A DNA stretch of 27,666 nucleotides from Streptomyces sp. NRRL WC-3626 (lineage in GTDB: Bacteria; Actinomycetota; Actinomycetes; Streptomycetales; Streptomycetaceae): positions 1 through 27,666 of the forward strand of contig NZ_JOCA01000040.1 of the NCBI RefSeq assembly GCF_000718785.1, in the 5' to 3' direction. The notes beneath the pieces were generated by a model. That model ran no database searches and had not been told where the DNA came from. It saw only the letters and a program-made list of their open reading frames with translations. The translations under genes were made by a program, and so were the position numbers. This document shows, in pieces, positions 8,113 to 16,730 of this stretch (within the stretch, counting starts at the first letter, position 1; each line of letters opens with the position of its first letter).

Positions 8113-8330
8113 CTACAGGAATTCGCGACGTGCGAAGTCCGCTGCATAGCCGGCACGAGCGCGGATGCCGACCCTGTTGAGCCGTACTGTCAGGTGGCTT
8201 GCGGTCATGGCCTGTCCGGCGCGACCGCCCGGGAAGAGCCACGGACCTGGCTCGTTCTGTCCCAGGACAGCGAAAGCCTGCCGGTTGTTGGCGAGTTCGA
8301 GGAGCAATGTCCCCCAATCCGTGCAGCAGT
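8113..8330 (-). pseudogene. tyrosine-recombinase-like protein, C-terminal fragment
   Basis: On the minus strand the frame reads LGTLLLELANNRQAFAVLGQ, then WLFPGGRAGQAMTASHLTVR and LNRVGIRARAGYAADF, with a stop just after position 8113. The W-L-F-P-G-x-x-x-G-Q and L-x-x-x-G-I-R-A-R blocks are characteristic of the C-terminal part of a Streptomyces integrase/recombinase-like family. The N-terminal catalytic body is absent and the C-terminus is cut early, so this is a relic. A hairpin follows it. Confidence 0.6.
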
Positions 8331-8397
8331 CCCATTCTTGATTCAGTTTCGATGCGGGGATTCCGGCCGGCGCCGCAGTGTGTATCGTTCGGCGAGG

Positions 8398-9783
8398 TCA
8401 GCCGAGGGCCGGCTCCTCCGGGGCCAGGCTCACCAGTTTGCGGTTGACGAACTCCCCGAAGCCGTACTCGGAGAGTTCGCGGCCGAAGCCGGACCTCTTG
8501 ACGCCGCCGAACGGTATCTGAGGTGCGGTCCAGGCCGGCCGGTTGATGAAGACCATGCCGGCCTCGATCCGCGCTGCCACGGCGCGGGCGCGGTCGAGGT
8601 CCTCGGTGAACACGGCCGCGACCAGCCCGAAGGGGGTCGTGTTCGCCAGGGCGATCGCTTCCTCCTCCGTGTCGACCACGTAGAAGGCGGCCACCGGACC
8701 GAAGAACTCCTCCAGGTACGCCGGATTGGACTCGTCGATGCCCGTGAGGATCGTCGGCTCGAAGTAGAAGCCGGGCCGGTCGATCCGGTTCCCGCCCTGC
8801 AGGACCGTGGCTCCGTGCTTCCGGGCGTTGTCGACCTGGTCGGTCAGGAAGTGCAGGGAGCGCTGTGAGGCGAGCGGGCCGAGCGTCGTCGCCCTGTCCG
8901 AGGGATCGCCGGCGGTGAAGGTGTCCAGTCCTTTTCGGAAGGCTTCCAGGAACTGCTCGCCCCGCTCCTCCCCCACGACGATGATGCGCTTGGTGGAGAC
9001 GCATGTCTGACCGGTGTTGATCATGCGTGCGCCCAGCGCGCTCTGCACGCTCCGGGCCAGGTCCCCGTCCTCGAGGAGGATCAGCGGGTCGCTGCCCCCG
9101 AGTTCCATGACGACCTTCTTGAGGTTGCGGCCGGCCCGCTCGGCCACCACCTCTCCGGCGCGTTCGCTGCCGGTGAGGGTCACGCCCGCGATGCGCGGGT
9201 CGTCGATTATGCGTCCGACCTGGTCGTGGGTGGCGAAGACGTTCGTGTACGCACCGGTCGGCGCTCCTGCCCTCTCGAACAGGTGCTGGAGGGCGAGTGC
9301 GCTGTGCGGAACGCTCTCGGCGTGCTTGACCAGCATGACGTTGCCGGCCATGAGCTGGGCCGCCGCCACTCGTGCGACCTGGTAGTAGGGGAAGTTCCAC
9401 GGCTCGATGCCGAAGATGATGCCGATGGGCTCGGTGTACACCACCGCCCCGGGTGCCTCCGGCAGTTCCTTCGGTGCGAGGAACTGCTCGCCGTGATCGG
9501 CGTAGTAGTCGAGGATGGACGCGGCGAGTTCGACCTCGGCTTCGGCCTCGCCGACGAGCTTGCCGACCTCGAGTGTGAGGTAGCGGGCGTACTCGTCGCC
9601 GGCCCGCAGTTCCCGCGCGGCGGCCTTGAGGATCGCGGCGCGCTCGGCGACCGGGCGGTGCCGCCAGTCCTTCTCATAGGTGGAGTGGGCGGTGGTGAGA
9701 GCGGTGGCGAGGTCGGCGTCGGAGATGCTCTCGAAGGTGGCGACGAGCTCGCCCGAGGCGGGGTTGACGGTCTTGTACTGCAT
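8398..9783 (-). CDS. NAD(P)-dependent aldehyde dehydrogenase, succinate-semialdehyde type
   Basis: The 461-residue protein is a full-length ALDH. It has the oxyanion Asn130 in EPWNFP, cofactor-binding Lys153 in LVKHAE, the general base Glu227 in MELGGSDP and the catalytic Cys261 in NTGQTCVS. The C-terminus is normal (PFGGVKRSGFGRELSEYG). Length and the MQYKTVNPASGE start match the short SSADH (GabD1-like) group. A longer open frame extends upstream to 10863, but that part belongs to the aldo/keto reductase pseudogene. I chose ATG 9783 because AGGAA lies just upstream and homology begins there. It sits 116 nt after the end of that pseudogene on the same strand, so the pair was probably an aldehyde-metabolising operon. 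Substrate preference is not provable from sequence. Confidence 0.9.
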   Translation of the reverse strand: MQYKTVNPASGELVATFESISDADLATALTTAHSTYEKDWRHRPVAERAAILKAAARELRAGDEYARYLTLEVGKLVGEAEAEVELAASILDYYADHGEQFLAPKELPEAPGAVVYTEPIGIIFGIEPWNFPYYQVARVAAAQLMAGNVMLVKHAESVPHSALALQHLFERAGAPTGAYTNVFATHDQVGRIIDDPRIAGVTLTGSERAGEVVAERAGRNLKKVVMELGGSDPLILLEDGDLARSVQSALGARMINTGQTCVSTKRIIVVGEERGEQFLEAFRKGLDTFTAGDPSDRATTLGPLASQRSLHFLTDQVDNARKHGATVLQGGNRIDRPGFYFEPTILTGIDESNPAYLEEFFGPVAAFYVVDTEEEAIALANTTPFGLVAAVFTEDLDRARAVAARIEAGMVFINRPAWTAPQIPFGGVKRSGFGRELSEYGFGEFVNRKLVSLAPEEPALG

Positions 9784-9899
9784 GAACCATTCCTGTTCCG
9801 TGGAGGGTTGGGGCGTCGTAAGGGTGGGGGTCGTCGAGGTTCGCCGGTGCCGGCGGCGGCACGTGCGGCGCTCGGGGCCGCTGCTTGCGCCGCGTCGTC

Positions 9900-10749
9900 T
9901 CAGCCGTGTATCGCGGCGAGGTCGGGCGTGGCGAAGTCCTCGTCGCTCGGGTCGATCTCTGCGGCCTTGAGGTTGTCCTCCAAGGTGGGCCGGGCAGGGC
10001 GTGCTGGGGATCGGCAGGATTACGGGAGAGCGGCGCAGCAGCCAGGCCGGAGCGAGCCGGCTGATCGTCGCTCCGGTACGCCGTACCAGGTCCGCGAGTT
10101 CGCCCGCGGCCGGTGAATCCGGTGCCGGCCAGTGGCCATCGGGGAATGAACGTCTTTTCCCGGGGCTCGGCGTGGTCGAGTATGTCGGCCGCGGAGCGGT
10201 CGACCAGGTTGTGCACCGAGGCGACGGGTGTGACGCGTTGAGCGGCCTTGATCTGGTCGAACGGTGACCTCGGGCAGGTCGATGTGGCGGGTCTTGTCTT
10301 CGTCCTGGAGGCGGGCGGGCTCTCCGGCTTGGTCGTCGAGTGGCACCTCGGCGTCGGCACGGTGCGGTTGGGGCGGGTCGGTCCGCTCCACGCCCAGGTG
10401 CCGGGGGCTGGGTTCGGCCTGCCGGCGAAGGTACTCGGGGCGCCCGATCGGTACCCGCTCGCCGGGGGCGGGAGACGCCCGTCTTCGTCGCGATGGCCAG
10501 GTGCTCCGGGTAGGGGTGCAGTGCCTTGCGGATGGGGTCGTGCGTGACGAACGGTCTGTAGCTGTCCGCCGTGTCGATCAGACTCACACCGAGCTCTGCC
10601 GCGCGGCGCAGGACGGTGATCGCGTCGTCCACGTCGTGCGGATATCCGGACATGCCGGGGCCGGTGAGCCGCACGGTTTGGAACCTGAGACGGCGGAGGT
10701 CCAGGTCGCCGTCGGTGGAGAAGGTGGATGCGGGGAGGGTTGTTGTCAT
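9900..10749 (-). pseudogene. aldo/keto reductase, multiply frameshifted
   Basis: The ATG at 10749 opens a normal AKR N-terminus: GPGMSGYPHDVDDAITVLRR, then LGVSLIDTADSYRPF with the catalytic Asp and Tyr, and AIATKTG with the catalytic Lys. The match then jumps frame several times. It continues through RPEYLRRQAEPSPRHLGVER, FDQIKAAQRVTPVASVHNLV, RSAADILDHAE, AGELADLVRRTGATISRLAP and AWLLRRSPVILPIP. It ends at EDNLKAAEIDPSDEDF with TGA at 9900-9902. At least three frameshifts are needed. Several conserved Leu/Ile/Phe positions read Pro or Thr. The gene cannot make a full protein unless the frameshifts are sequencing errors. Confidence 0.8.
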
Positions 10750-10866
10750 GTCAAGGCCTATCGATAGCTGTCGCGGAACTGGGCAGCGATGGCGAGGGGA
10801 GTCCGACGGACTCAACCCCCTGCGTCGTGCTGCTCGACGCGTAGACATTAATTCGAAAACCACCGT

Positions 10867-10887
10867 AGTACGAACATTGTCGAACTA
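10867..10887. promoter_or_regulatory. candidate dyad operator A upstream of the AKR pseudogene
   Basis: The AT-richer stretch contains AGTACGA, a 6-nt spacer and TCGAACT, an inverted repeat with 6 of 7 positions symmetric. It lies about 120 nt upstream of the AKR start. A similar dyad with the same spacing (17 of 21 positions identical, in inverted orientation) is found at 12397-12417 in front of the MFS gene, which suggests a common regulator. Confidence 0.4.
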
Positions 10888-11195
10888 AAGAGCCGGCCAT
10901 ACTGCGAGATCCGTCGAATTGCCGGTCTCGTGCGGCGGCGTCCGGCCGACCGGGCGATCGCCGACCGCATGCGGGCACACTCTCGCCGCCGACGGCCCCC
11001 GCGGCGCAGCCCGTAGGGTGGCGCCGACGCATGAGCCCGGTCGGATCCAGTGCGCGGGCTGCGGGTTTCGGCGAGAACCCGGCTCGCGTACCTGACTCCG
11101 CGGTCGGCGGAATGCCTGAAGTTCACACCGGCCACGCCGGCGCCGGCCGCACGGCCCGTGTCCGGGACGCGAGGCCAAGGCCCCGTGACGGCCGG
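10888..11195. other. 308-nt gap, nothing recognised
   Basis: Between the candidate operator and the end of the XRE regulator gene all short frames are arginine-rich and look like shadows. No hairpin or family match stands out. Confidence 0.5.
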
Positions 11196-12068
11196 TCAGC
11201 TTCCGGTCTGCCCGTGCAGCACACCGCTTGCCGCCACGGCGGCCAGCAGTTGCAGGCCGTCGTGCGCCGGGGTCCCCGGTTCGGCGAAGTAGGTCAGGAT
11301 CGAGATGCCCTGGCTGTCGGAGACGGTGAGGTACTCGTAGCCGAGGTCAAGACCGCCGACGTCCGGGTGCCGGAAACGCTTGCGCCCGGTGGTGAGTGGT
11401 TCCACGTCGTGCGCCGCCCAGCGGATACGGAAGAAATCGCTGCGGGTCGACAGCTCTCCGACCAAGTCGGTGAGGCCCTTGGAGTAGGGGTTCCGCCCGG
11501 CCGCCGCGCGCAGCAGGGCGGTGACCGAGCCAGCCACCTCGTCCCAGTCCCTGTGCAGCGCCTTGCCTGCCGGGTCGAGCAGGATGAACCGGGCAAGGTT
11601 CAGTGTCGTTCCGTGCTTCTCGGAGCGGAACAGGTCGCGGTACAGGGCGCGGGCCAGTGTGTTGGCCCCCAGCACGTCCCCGTGCTCGTTGAGCATGATG
11701 GCAGCAGCGCCCGTGATCGTGTCGAGAAGCGTCAGCAGGCCGCCCCGAACCGTCGGCGTCCTCGCCGGTGACGATCTGTGTGCCGGCCCCAGGGCGCGGA
11801 CCAGGTCGAACAGGTGGGTTTGCTCGATCTCGTTGAGTTTCAGCGCCCGGGCGACGCCGAACAGCACCTCTTCGGAGGCGCCCTTGGCTCGGCCCTGCTC
11901 CAACCGGGTGTACCACTCGACACTGACACCCGCCAGGACGGCGACCTCGTCGCGGCGAAGGCCGGGAACGCGCCGCCGGACGCCGGCCGGGACGAGGCCG
12001 ACCGCCGACGGAGCCAGCTTGTCTCTGCGTGATCTCAGGAACTGGGAGAGCTCTCGTGCCGCGTTCAT
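11196..12068 (-). CDS. XRE-family regulator with MmyB-like ligand-binding domain
   Basis: The 290-residue protein has an N-terminal helix-turn-helix (about residues 28-62: RVPGLRRDEVAVLAGVSVEW, then YTRLEQGR), followed by ARALKLNEIEQTHLFDLVRA. A PAS-like MmyB/MLTR ligand-binding domain follows (about 105-280), containing ANTLARALYRDLF and RHPDVGGLDLGYEYLTV. Members of this large actinobacterial family control a neighbouring oxidoreductase or efflux gene. This one is divergent from the MFS exporter at 12439, with 370 nt between them, and lies upstream of the AKR pseudogene on the same strand. Start ATG 12068 fits the family N-terminus (AARELSQFLRSRRDKL). A poor ribosome-binding site and a nearby TAG-like -10 element allow a short leader or leaderless mRNA. 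Confidence 0.92.
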   Translation of the reverse strand: MNAARELSQFLRSRRDKLAPSAVGLVPAGVRRRVPGLRRDEVAVLAGVSVEWYTRLEQGRAKGASEEVLFGVARALKLNEIEQTHLFDLVRALGPAHRSSPARTPTVRGGLLTLLDTITGAAAIMLNEHGDVLGANTLARALYRDLFRSEKHGTTLNLARFILLDPAGKALHRDWDEVAGSVTALLRAAAGRNPYSKGLTDLVGELSTRSDFFRIRWAAHDVEPLTTGRKRFRHPDVGGLDLGYEYLTVSDSQGISILTYFAEPGTPAHDGLQLLAAVAASGVLHGQTGS

Positions 12069-12092
12069 GACGGCAGGCTATGGCCCCGGTCG

Positions 12093-12108
12093 CTGTCCAA
12101 CCAGACAG
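12093..12108. promoter_or_regulatory. small inverted repeat upstream of the XRE regulator
   Basis: CTGTC (12093-12097) and GACAG (12104-12108) flank a 6-nt spacer 25-40 nt upstream of the regulator start. The position suits an autoregulatory operator or promoter element. The arms are only 5 bp, so chance is possible. Confidence 0.25.
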
Positions 12109-12117
12109 TGTCAGTAC

Positions 12118-12396
12118 CACCATCGGCGCGGCCTGGCTGGTCCTTCGCGCGCGGCCTTCACTGGCAGATGTCCGACCCGGACAGCCGATGGACGATTCGG
12201 CTGCGCACATCGAGAGGCGAGGAAAGCCATGCGTGCAGCACCCCCGGCCCGAGGGCAGGCCGGGCCCGGCGGAGCGGCGGGTCCGTCACCCCTTCGTGCG
12301 GGCAGCCCGTCGAGCAGGCCGGGATGGAGGGCGTCGAGGTCCGCGCGGCGCAAGCTCGACACCTGCACGAGCACTTCAGCACTTTGACGCTTTTCG
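12118..12396. other. intergenic stretch between divergent XRE regulator and MFS gene
   Basis: No gene is recognised. Short frames on both strands are Arg-, Cys- and Pro-rich and look non-coding. Together with the flanking candidate operators it makes up the 370-nt divergent promoter region. Confidence 0.5.
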
Positions 12397-12417
12397 TACT
12401 TCGATGATGTTCGAACT
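12397..12417. promoter_or_regulatory. candidate dyad operator B upstream of the MFS gene
   Basis: The stretch contains ACTTCGA, a 6-nt spacer and TCGAACT, symmetric at 6 of 7 positions, ending 21 nt before the MFS start codon. It resembles site A at 10867-10887, read on the opposite strand. The position, overlapping the expected promoter, fits repression by a dimeric regulator such as the neighbouring XRE protein. Confidence 0.4.
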
Positions 12418-12438
12418 TGTAAAGAAGAGGTCCTACCT

Positions 12439-13653
12439 GTGTCCGCTCGCACCCTCCTGCTCGCCGCAGGGGCCTTCACCGTCGGCACCAGCGCCTACCC
12501 AGTGGCCGGAGTGCTGCCCGAGATCAGCAACGAGATGGGGGTGTCACTCGGCGCCGCCGGCCAGTTGTCGACGGCGTTCGCGCTCGCCTACGCCGTCGGC
12601 GCCCCGCTGGCGGCCACCCTCTCCGGCCGCTGGGACCGGCGTACCCTGCTCGTCGGCGCCCTGCTCCTCGCGGCACTGGGCAACATGCTCACCGCACTGG
12701 CCCCCAGCTACCCGCTGCTGTTCGCCGGCCGCATCGTCGCCGCACTCGGCGCCGCCGCCTACACGCCGGCCGCCACACTCGTCGCCACCTCGTTCCATCC
12801 GCCCGGGCAACGCGGCCGTGCCGTCGCGATCGTGTTCGGCGGACTCACCGCCTCGCTGGCACTCGGAGTGCCCGCGGGATCGGTCCTCGGCGGCCCGCTC
12901 GGGTTCCGCGGAGTGTTCGCCCTGGTCGCGGCCGCAGGACTGCTCGCGGCGGTCGGTGTGCGGCTGCTGGTGTCCGCCGTCCCCGCGCCGCCGCCGGTCA
13001 CCCTGCGGGAGCGGCTGCGGGTGCTGCGCGACCGCACCGTCCAGGCCGTCCTGCTGGTGACGGTGGTCAGCGTGCTCGGCTTCATGAGCGTCTACACCTA
13101 CGTCGTGCCGCTGCTGACCCGGTACACCGTCACCGGCGGTGCCGTGAGTGCCCTGCTGCTGGTCTACGGCATCGGCGCGCTGGCCGGCAACGTGTTCGGA
13201 GGGTGGGCGTCGGACCGCTACGGGCCGCGCCGTACCGCTCTCACCGCACTCGGCCTCGCCGTGGTCTCGCTGGCTACCCTGCCGCTGACGCTGACCACCG
13301 TCACCGGCGCGGTGTCGGCGCTGTTCCTGTGGAGCGTGGCGGCCTGGGGGTTCAACCCGCCGATACAGAGCCTGATGCTGGAGGCCGCAGGTGAGCAGGG
13401 CGCGCTCGCTCTCTCGCTCAACGCCTCGGCCATCTACCTGGGTTCCGGACTCTCCGGTGCGGTCGGTGGTCTAGTCGTCTCCGGGCCGGGGGTCGAGGCC
13501 CTGCCCACGGTGGGCGCCGGCACAGCGCTGATCGCCACGGTCGTGCTCGGGGCCCACGTGGGCACCTTCCGGCGCGCGCAGCGCCGCCCTCGGCCGGCTG
13601 CGATGCGGTCACGGACGGAGCGGGAGCCGGACCTGCAGAAGGAGAGCTCGTGA
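12439..13653 (+). CDS. MFS efflux transporter (AraJ/DHA1-like)
   Basis: The 404-residue, strongly hydrophobic protein has about 12 membrane helices and the DHA1 drug-efflux marks. These are a motif-A-like loop between TM2 and TM3 (APLAATLSGRWDRRTL), an antiporter motif-C-like Gly/Pro-rich TM5 (LALGVPAGSVLGGPLGFRG) and a second-half loop GGWASDRYGPRRT. The closest general type is the sugar-efflux/chloramphenicol-exporter group. The start is GTG 12439 with GAAGAGG at 12424-12430. It is divergent from the XRE/MmyB regulator, a common pairing in which the regulator controls export of a small ligand. The cargo is unknown. Confidence 0.92.
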   Translation: MSARTLLLAAGAFTVGTSAYPVAGVLPEISNEMGVSLGAAGQLSTAFALAYAVGAPLAATLSGRWDRRTLLVGALLLAALGNMLTALAPSYPLLFAGRIVAALGAAAYTPAATLVATSFHPPGQRGRAVAIVFGGLTASLALGVPAGSVLGGPLGFRGVFALVAAAGLLAAVGVRLLVSAVPAPPPVTLRERLRVLRDRTVQAVLLVTVVSVLGFMSVYTYVVPLLTRYTVTGGAVSALLLVYGIGALAGNVFGGWASDRYGPRRTALTALGLAVVSLATLPLTLTTVTGAVSALFLWSVAAWGFNPPIQSLMLEAAGEQGALALSLNASAIYLGSGLSGAVGGLVVSGPGVEALPTVGAGTALIATVVLGAHVGTFRRAQRRPRPAAMRSRTEREPDLQKESS

Positions 13654-13989
13654 CTTGACGCTCCCGGCGTCCGAATCCGCCGGATACGGCGGTGGCCGGC
13701 CACCACCGGCTGACGGCCTGCGCCCCTACGGTGCCGGCCAGCCGCGGCCGGCACCGTGTCACGGACGCCCTGGACCGCCTCCTCGGCCGCACCAACCACC
13801 AGCAGATCCGCGGCACGATCCGCCGAACGTCTCGTCCCGGCGCTTGCCGACGGCCCAAGCACTCCCGGCAGAAGAAACCGGGCCCGCTCGCAGACGCCCC
13901 GGGGGGGGTGCCCCGGGTGCCACTCACAGACGCCCTTCCACATCCCGTCGGACACAGAGCCGCACCGTTCGAACCGGGGCGACGGATCA
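13654..13989. other. decayed stretch downstream of the MFS gene
   Basis: No intact gene is present. Minus-strand text around 13700-13850 contains ADLLVVG and a following Arg-rich part that faintly resembles the end of a universal stress protein, too weak to call. A run of eight G at 13911-13918 inside a CCCC-G8-tgCCCC context is a slippage and sequencing-error hotspot. Confidence 0.4.
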
Positions 13990-14338
13990 ACGTCGCCCCT
14001 TCATGGCCAGTCGGGCACACGCAGGCGTCGAGGTCGAAGGTGGTGAGGATGAGAACGCGTGTCCTGGCCGTTCCGCGGAATCCGGCTGTCTGCCGTGTCA
14101 CCTCGATGCCGCCCATGTGCCGGCATCCAGATTTCCACCAGCACCACGTCCGGGCAAAAGCCAGCGTGCGCTCTCCACAGCTTCGGCACCGGTGCCGGCC
14201 TCGCCCACCGCGGCCAGCCCGGGAGCGGTGTCGATGAATACTCGGAAGCTTCCTCGAAGCAGGACTGGTCACTGGCGACGAGTACAGGCAGGTCGGCGTC
14301 TCCGTCGAGCGCTCTAATCTTGGTCTCAGGTTGATCAA
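13990..14338 (-). pseudogene. NarL/LuxR-type response regulator, decayed receiver domain
   Basis: Minus-strand frames give a receiver domain in pieces. The first is LPVLVASDQSCFEEASEY, then FCPDVVLVEIWMPA, where the phospho-acceptor Asp position reads Glu. After a frameshift it continues MGGIEVTRQTAG and TRVLILTTFDLDA. This order is that of NarL-family receivers. The output LuxR helix-turn-helix is not found. Its 5' end abuts the promoter of the intact response regulator at 14384, transcribed the other way. Confidence 0.65.
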
Positions 14339-14340
14339 GG
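14321..14340 (+). promoter_or_regulatory. candidate response-regulator box upstream of its own operon
   Basis: TGGTCTCAGGTT (14321-14332) followed by GATCAAGG lies about 50 nt before the response regulator start. The same 12-mer stands upstream of the MMPL gene. CTCAG and a weaker TCA-containing half-site 10 nt later give the tandem spacing typical of OmpR/PhoB-class regulators. Confidence 0.5.
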
Positions 14341-14383
14341 ACGATGAGCGGCAAAAACATCGACTGGAAGGGGGCGGGCCGGC

Positions 14384-15076
14384 GTGCGGATCATGATCGC
14401 GGATGATGACGCGGCCATCCGTGAGTCGTTGGAACGGGTGCTCCAGGTCGAGGGTTACGACACCAGCACCGTCTCCAACGGTTTCGCTGTGCTTGAGGGG
14501 GTCGGTGGGGCCGGCGGTGACACGCTGGATCTGTTGCTCCTCGACGTGATGATGCCCCGCCTCGGCGGGCTGGAGACCTGTCGGCGGTTGCGGGCCGCGG
14601 GTCGGGATCTGCCGGTGCTGATGCTGACTGCCCGTGATCAGGTCTCCGACCGGGTCACGGGGCTGGATGCGGGCGCGGACGACTACCTGCCCAAGCCGTT
14701 CGCCACCGAGGAGTTACTGGCTCGGGTGCGGGCCCTGCTGCGTCGGCGCACGCCGGCCGACGAGGAGTCGCACGTCCTGTCGTTCGCCGACGTCCGGCTC
14801 GATCCCGACAGGTTCGAGGCGTGGCGGGGCGGGCGGCCGCTGCACCTGACCCGGACCGAGTTCTCCCTGTTGGAGGTCCTCTTGTGCAACGCGACCCGGG
14901 TCTTGACCCGCGACGCGCTGTTCGAGGCGATCTGGGGCTTCGGTATGAGCTCCACCGCCAACAATCTTCAGGTTTACGTGAGCTATTTGCGCCGCAAGAT
15001 GGAGGCGGAGGGTGAGCCGCGATTGATCTACACACTGCGTGGCCTGGGATACACGTTGCGGGAGACTCCTCCGTGA
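14384..15076 (+). CDS. OmpR/PhoB-family response regulator (MprA-like)
   Basis: The 230-residue protein has a complete receiver domain: acidic pocket ADDD at residues 6-9, phospho-acceptor Asp54 in LLLLDVMMP, Thr in LTA and Lys104 in LPKPF. A winged-helix output domain follows (about 133-228: [17 protein letters not shown], then [19 protein letters not shown] and TLRGLGYTL). The start is GTG 14384 with GGAAGGGGG upstream. Its stop overlaps the histidine kinase start by GTGA. Codon 111 is a TTA, rare in Streptomyces, so translation probably depends on the bldA leucyl-tRNA and peaks late in growth. A shared box suggests control of itself and of the MMPL transporter. Confidence 0.95.
   Translation: MRIMIADDDAAIRESLERVLQVEGYDTSTVSNGFAVLEGVGGAGGDTLDLLLLDVMMPRLGGLETCRRLRAAGRDLPVLMLTARDQVSDRVTGLDAGADDYLPKPFATEELLARVRALLRRRTPADEESHVLSFADVRLDPDRFEAWRGGRPLHLTRTEFSLLEVLLCNATRVLTRDALFEAIWGFGMSSTANNLQVYVSYLRRKMEAEGEPRLIYTLRGLGYTLRETPP
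14714..14716 (+). other. TTA leucine codon in the response regulator
   Basis: The codon for Leu111 (ATEE-L-LARV) is TTA, in frame with the GTG at 14384. In Streptomyces TTA is read by the developmentally regulated bldA tRNA. I saw no other in-frame TTA when scanning the remaining intact genes of the window by eye. Confidence 0.8.
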
Positions 15077-16524
15077 GCAGGCCCGCCTGCCGGGAGCCGC
15101 ACCGGCTGATCCGATGGTGGCGTCGGCGGTCCCTGCGGGCCAGGATGACGGTGATCGCGGCGACGGCCATCGCGGTCAGTGTGTTCGTGGCCTTCCAGGT
15201 GGCCAGTGAGCTGTTGGCCTGGCAGCTGCGGGACACCGTCGAGGATCAGCTGCGCGCCGATTCCCGCGTCCTGGCGACGAACGCGGAGCGCGCCGGTCTG
15301 GCGCAGGTTGAGCTGCCGCCGTATCCCGGATCCGGCCGGCTGGTGCGGGTCATCCTGCCCGACGGCTCGATCCGGACGCCGGCCGGCCAACCCGCGCTGC
15401 CTCCGGTCAGCGAGAACGCCGGGCGCGTGGCGCGGGGCGCGTCGGCCGACCTGTTGGAGTCGAACGGCAGCGACGAAGAAGGCTACGCCCTCTACACGCT
15501 GCGGGCGGGCGACGGCGCGGTCCAGGTGGCCCGCGTCGTCGACGACGGCCCGATCAACCAGTTCGGGTTCGGCATGCTGGTGATCGGTCTGCTCTGCGTG
15601 GCCGGCGGCGCCCTTGTCGGGCGGACCGTGGCGCGGACCGGGCTGGCACCGATCGACCGGCTGACCGCCGCCGCGGTACGCGTCGCGCACACCCGGGAGC
15701 TCGACGCCGACATCCCGGACGAGGGCGGTGGGGAGATCCGGCGGCTGATCCGGTCGATCAACGACATGCTCGCCGCGCTCCGGGACTCCCGGCAGGCCCA
15801 GCGGCTGCTCGCCGAGGACGCCGCCCACGAGCTCAAGACCCCGCTCACCAGCCTGCGCCTCAACGTTGAGCTGCTGATCCGGCTCGATCGGCGCGGCACC
15901 CTGGACAGCGCACTGCCGGCGGAGAGCCGGACCCGGCTGCTCAACGATCTCGGCGCCCAGGTGGCCGAGTTGAGCACTTTGGTCGCCGAGCTGACCGACC
16001 TGGCGCGCGGTGACGTCGGCGACGAGAGCGCCGAGGTGCTCGACCTCGCCGACGTGGTGGGGGCCGCAGTGGCCCGGGCGCGTTCCCGCGTGCCCGACAT
16101 CGAGGTCGCGCTCGACGTGACCTCCGTGTGGGTGAACGGGCGCCCCGCTGCGCTCGAGCGGGCGGTGCTCAACCTCATCGACAACGCCGGCAAGTGGTCC
16201 CCCGCGGACCAGCCGGTGCAGGTCCGGCTTCGCGCCGAGGGGGAGTCGGTAGTGCTCGAGGTCGACGACGCCGGGCCGGGCATCGACGCCGCCGACATGC
16301 CGCGGGTGTTCGACCGGTTCTACCGTGCCGACAGCGCCCGGGGGTTGCCGGGATCCGGCCTGGGGCTGTCGATCGTGCAGCGGGTCGTCGACGCCCACGC
16401 CGGCCGGGCCACCGTTGCCCGCTCCGCACGCGGTGGCGCGCTGCTTCGGGTCGACCTTCCGGCCGCGGCCCCGCCCTCCCCGATCGCGCGGCCCACCACC
16501 GGGGAGGACACCGCGGCGTCCTGA
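15073..16524 (+). CDS. sensor histidine kinase (MprB-like), partner of the upstream regulator
   Basis: The 483-residue protein has an N-terminal membrane helix at about 25-46, a periplasmic loop of about 115 residues and a second helix at about 165-185. A HAMP region follows, then the H-box with His252 in [11 protein letters not shown]. The ATPase domain has an N-box ([11 protein letters not shown]), G1 (DDAGPGID), F-box (FDRFYRAD) and G2 (GSGLGLSIV). All catalytic elements are intact. The GTG start at 15073 overlaps the response regulator TGA, so the two are translated together at a fixed ratio. The periplasmic loop has no recognised ligand-binding domain. The overall architecture resembles envelope-stress sensors of the MprB type. 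The gene is convergent with the MMPL transporter across a terminator. Confidence 0.95.
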   Translation: MSRPACREPHRLIRWWRRRSLRARMTVIAATAIAVSVFVAFQVASELLAWQLRDTVEDQLRADSRVLATNAERAGLAQVELPPYPGSGRLVRVILPDGSIRTPAGQPALPPVSENAGRVARGASADLLESNGSDEEGYALYTLRAGDGAVQVARVVDDGPINQFGFGMLVIGLLCVAGGALVGRTVARTGLAPIDRLTAAAVRVAHTRELDADIPDEGGGEIRRLIRSINDMLAALRDSRQAQRLLAEDAAHELKTPLTSLRLNVELLIRLDRRGTLDSALPAESRTRLLNDLGAQVAELSTLVAELTDLARGDVGDESAEVLDLADVVGAAVARARSRVPDIEVALDVTSVWVNGRPAALERAVLNLIDNAGKWSPADQPVQVRLRAEGESVVLEVDDAGPGIDAADMPRVFDRFYRADSARGLPGSGLGLSIVQRVVDAHAGRATVARSARGGALLRVDLPAAAPPSPIARPTTGEDTAAS

Positions 16525-16677
16525 CCCGCCCCGGCGGCGCGGCGCGGGACAAGGGACGGCGGCCCTCGGCCATGGCCCCCGTGACTCACCGTCGGGGCAG
16601 GATGACGCGATGCGCCGAGCCCGGCCCCGGCATGTGGCGCGGGACCGGAGGGCGGTGACCGTCGGGCCCACGAAAAG

Positions 16678-16712
16678 GATCCGGGACGGGGCCTGGAGCC
16701 CCGTCCCGGATC
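16678..16712. terminator. strong bidirectional hairpin terminator
   Basis: A perfect 15-bp stem is formed by 16678-16692 (ending in CCGGGACGGGGC) and 16698-16712, with a 5-nt loop CTGGA. It lies between the ends of the convergent histidine kinase and MMPL genes. An A-run (16673-16676) on its left becomes a T-run for the minus-strand MMPL transcript. Confidence 0.85.
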
Positions 16713-16730
16713 TCGTCGGTGCCGCCGCGG

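Noticed and set aside
8398..10863. A single 821-residue open frame covering ALDH and upstream sequence
   Set aside because: Only the last 461 residues are ALDH. The upstream part is the AKR pseudogene read partly out of frame, and ATG 9783 has its own ribosome-binding site.
13690..13850. Possible universal stress protein remnant (ADLLVVG) on the minus strand
   Set aside because: The match is one short block plus Arg-rich text across frames, not enough to call.
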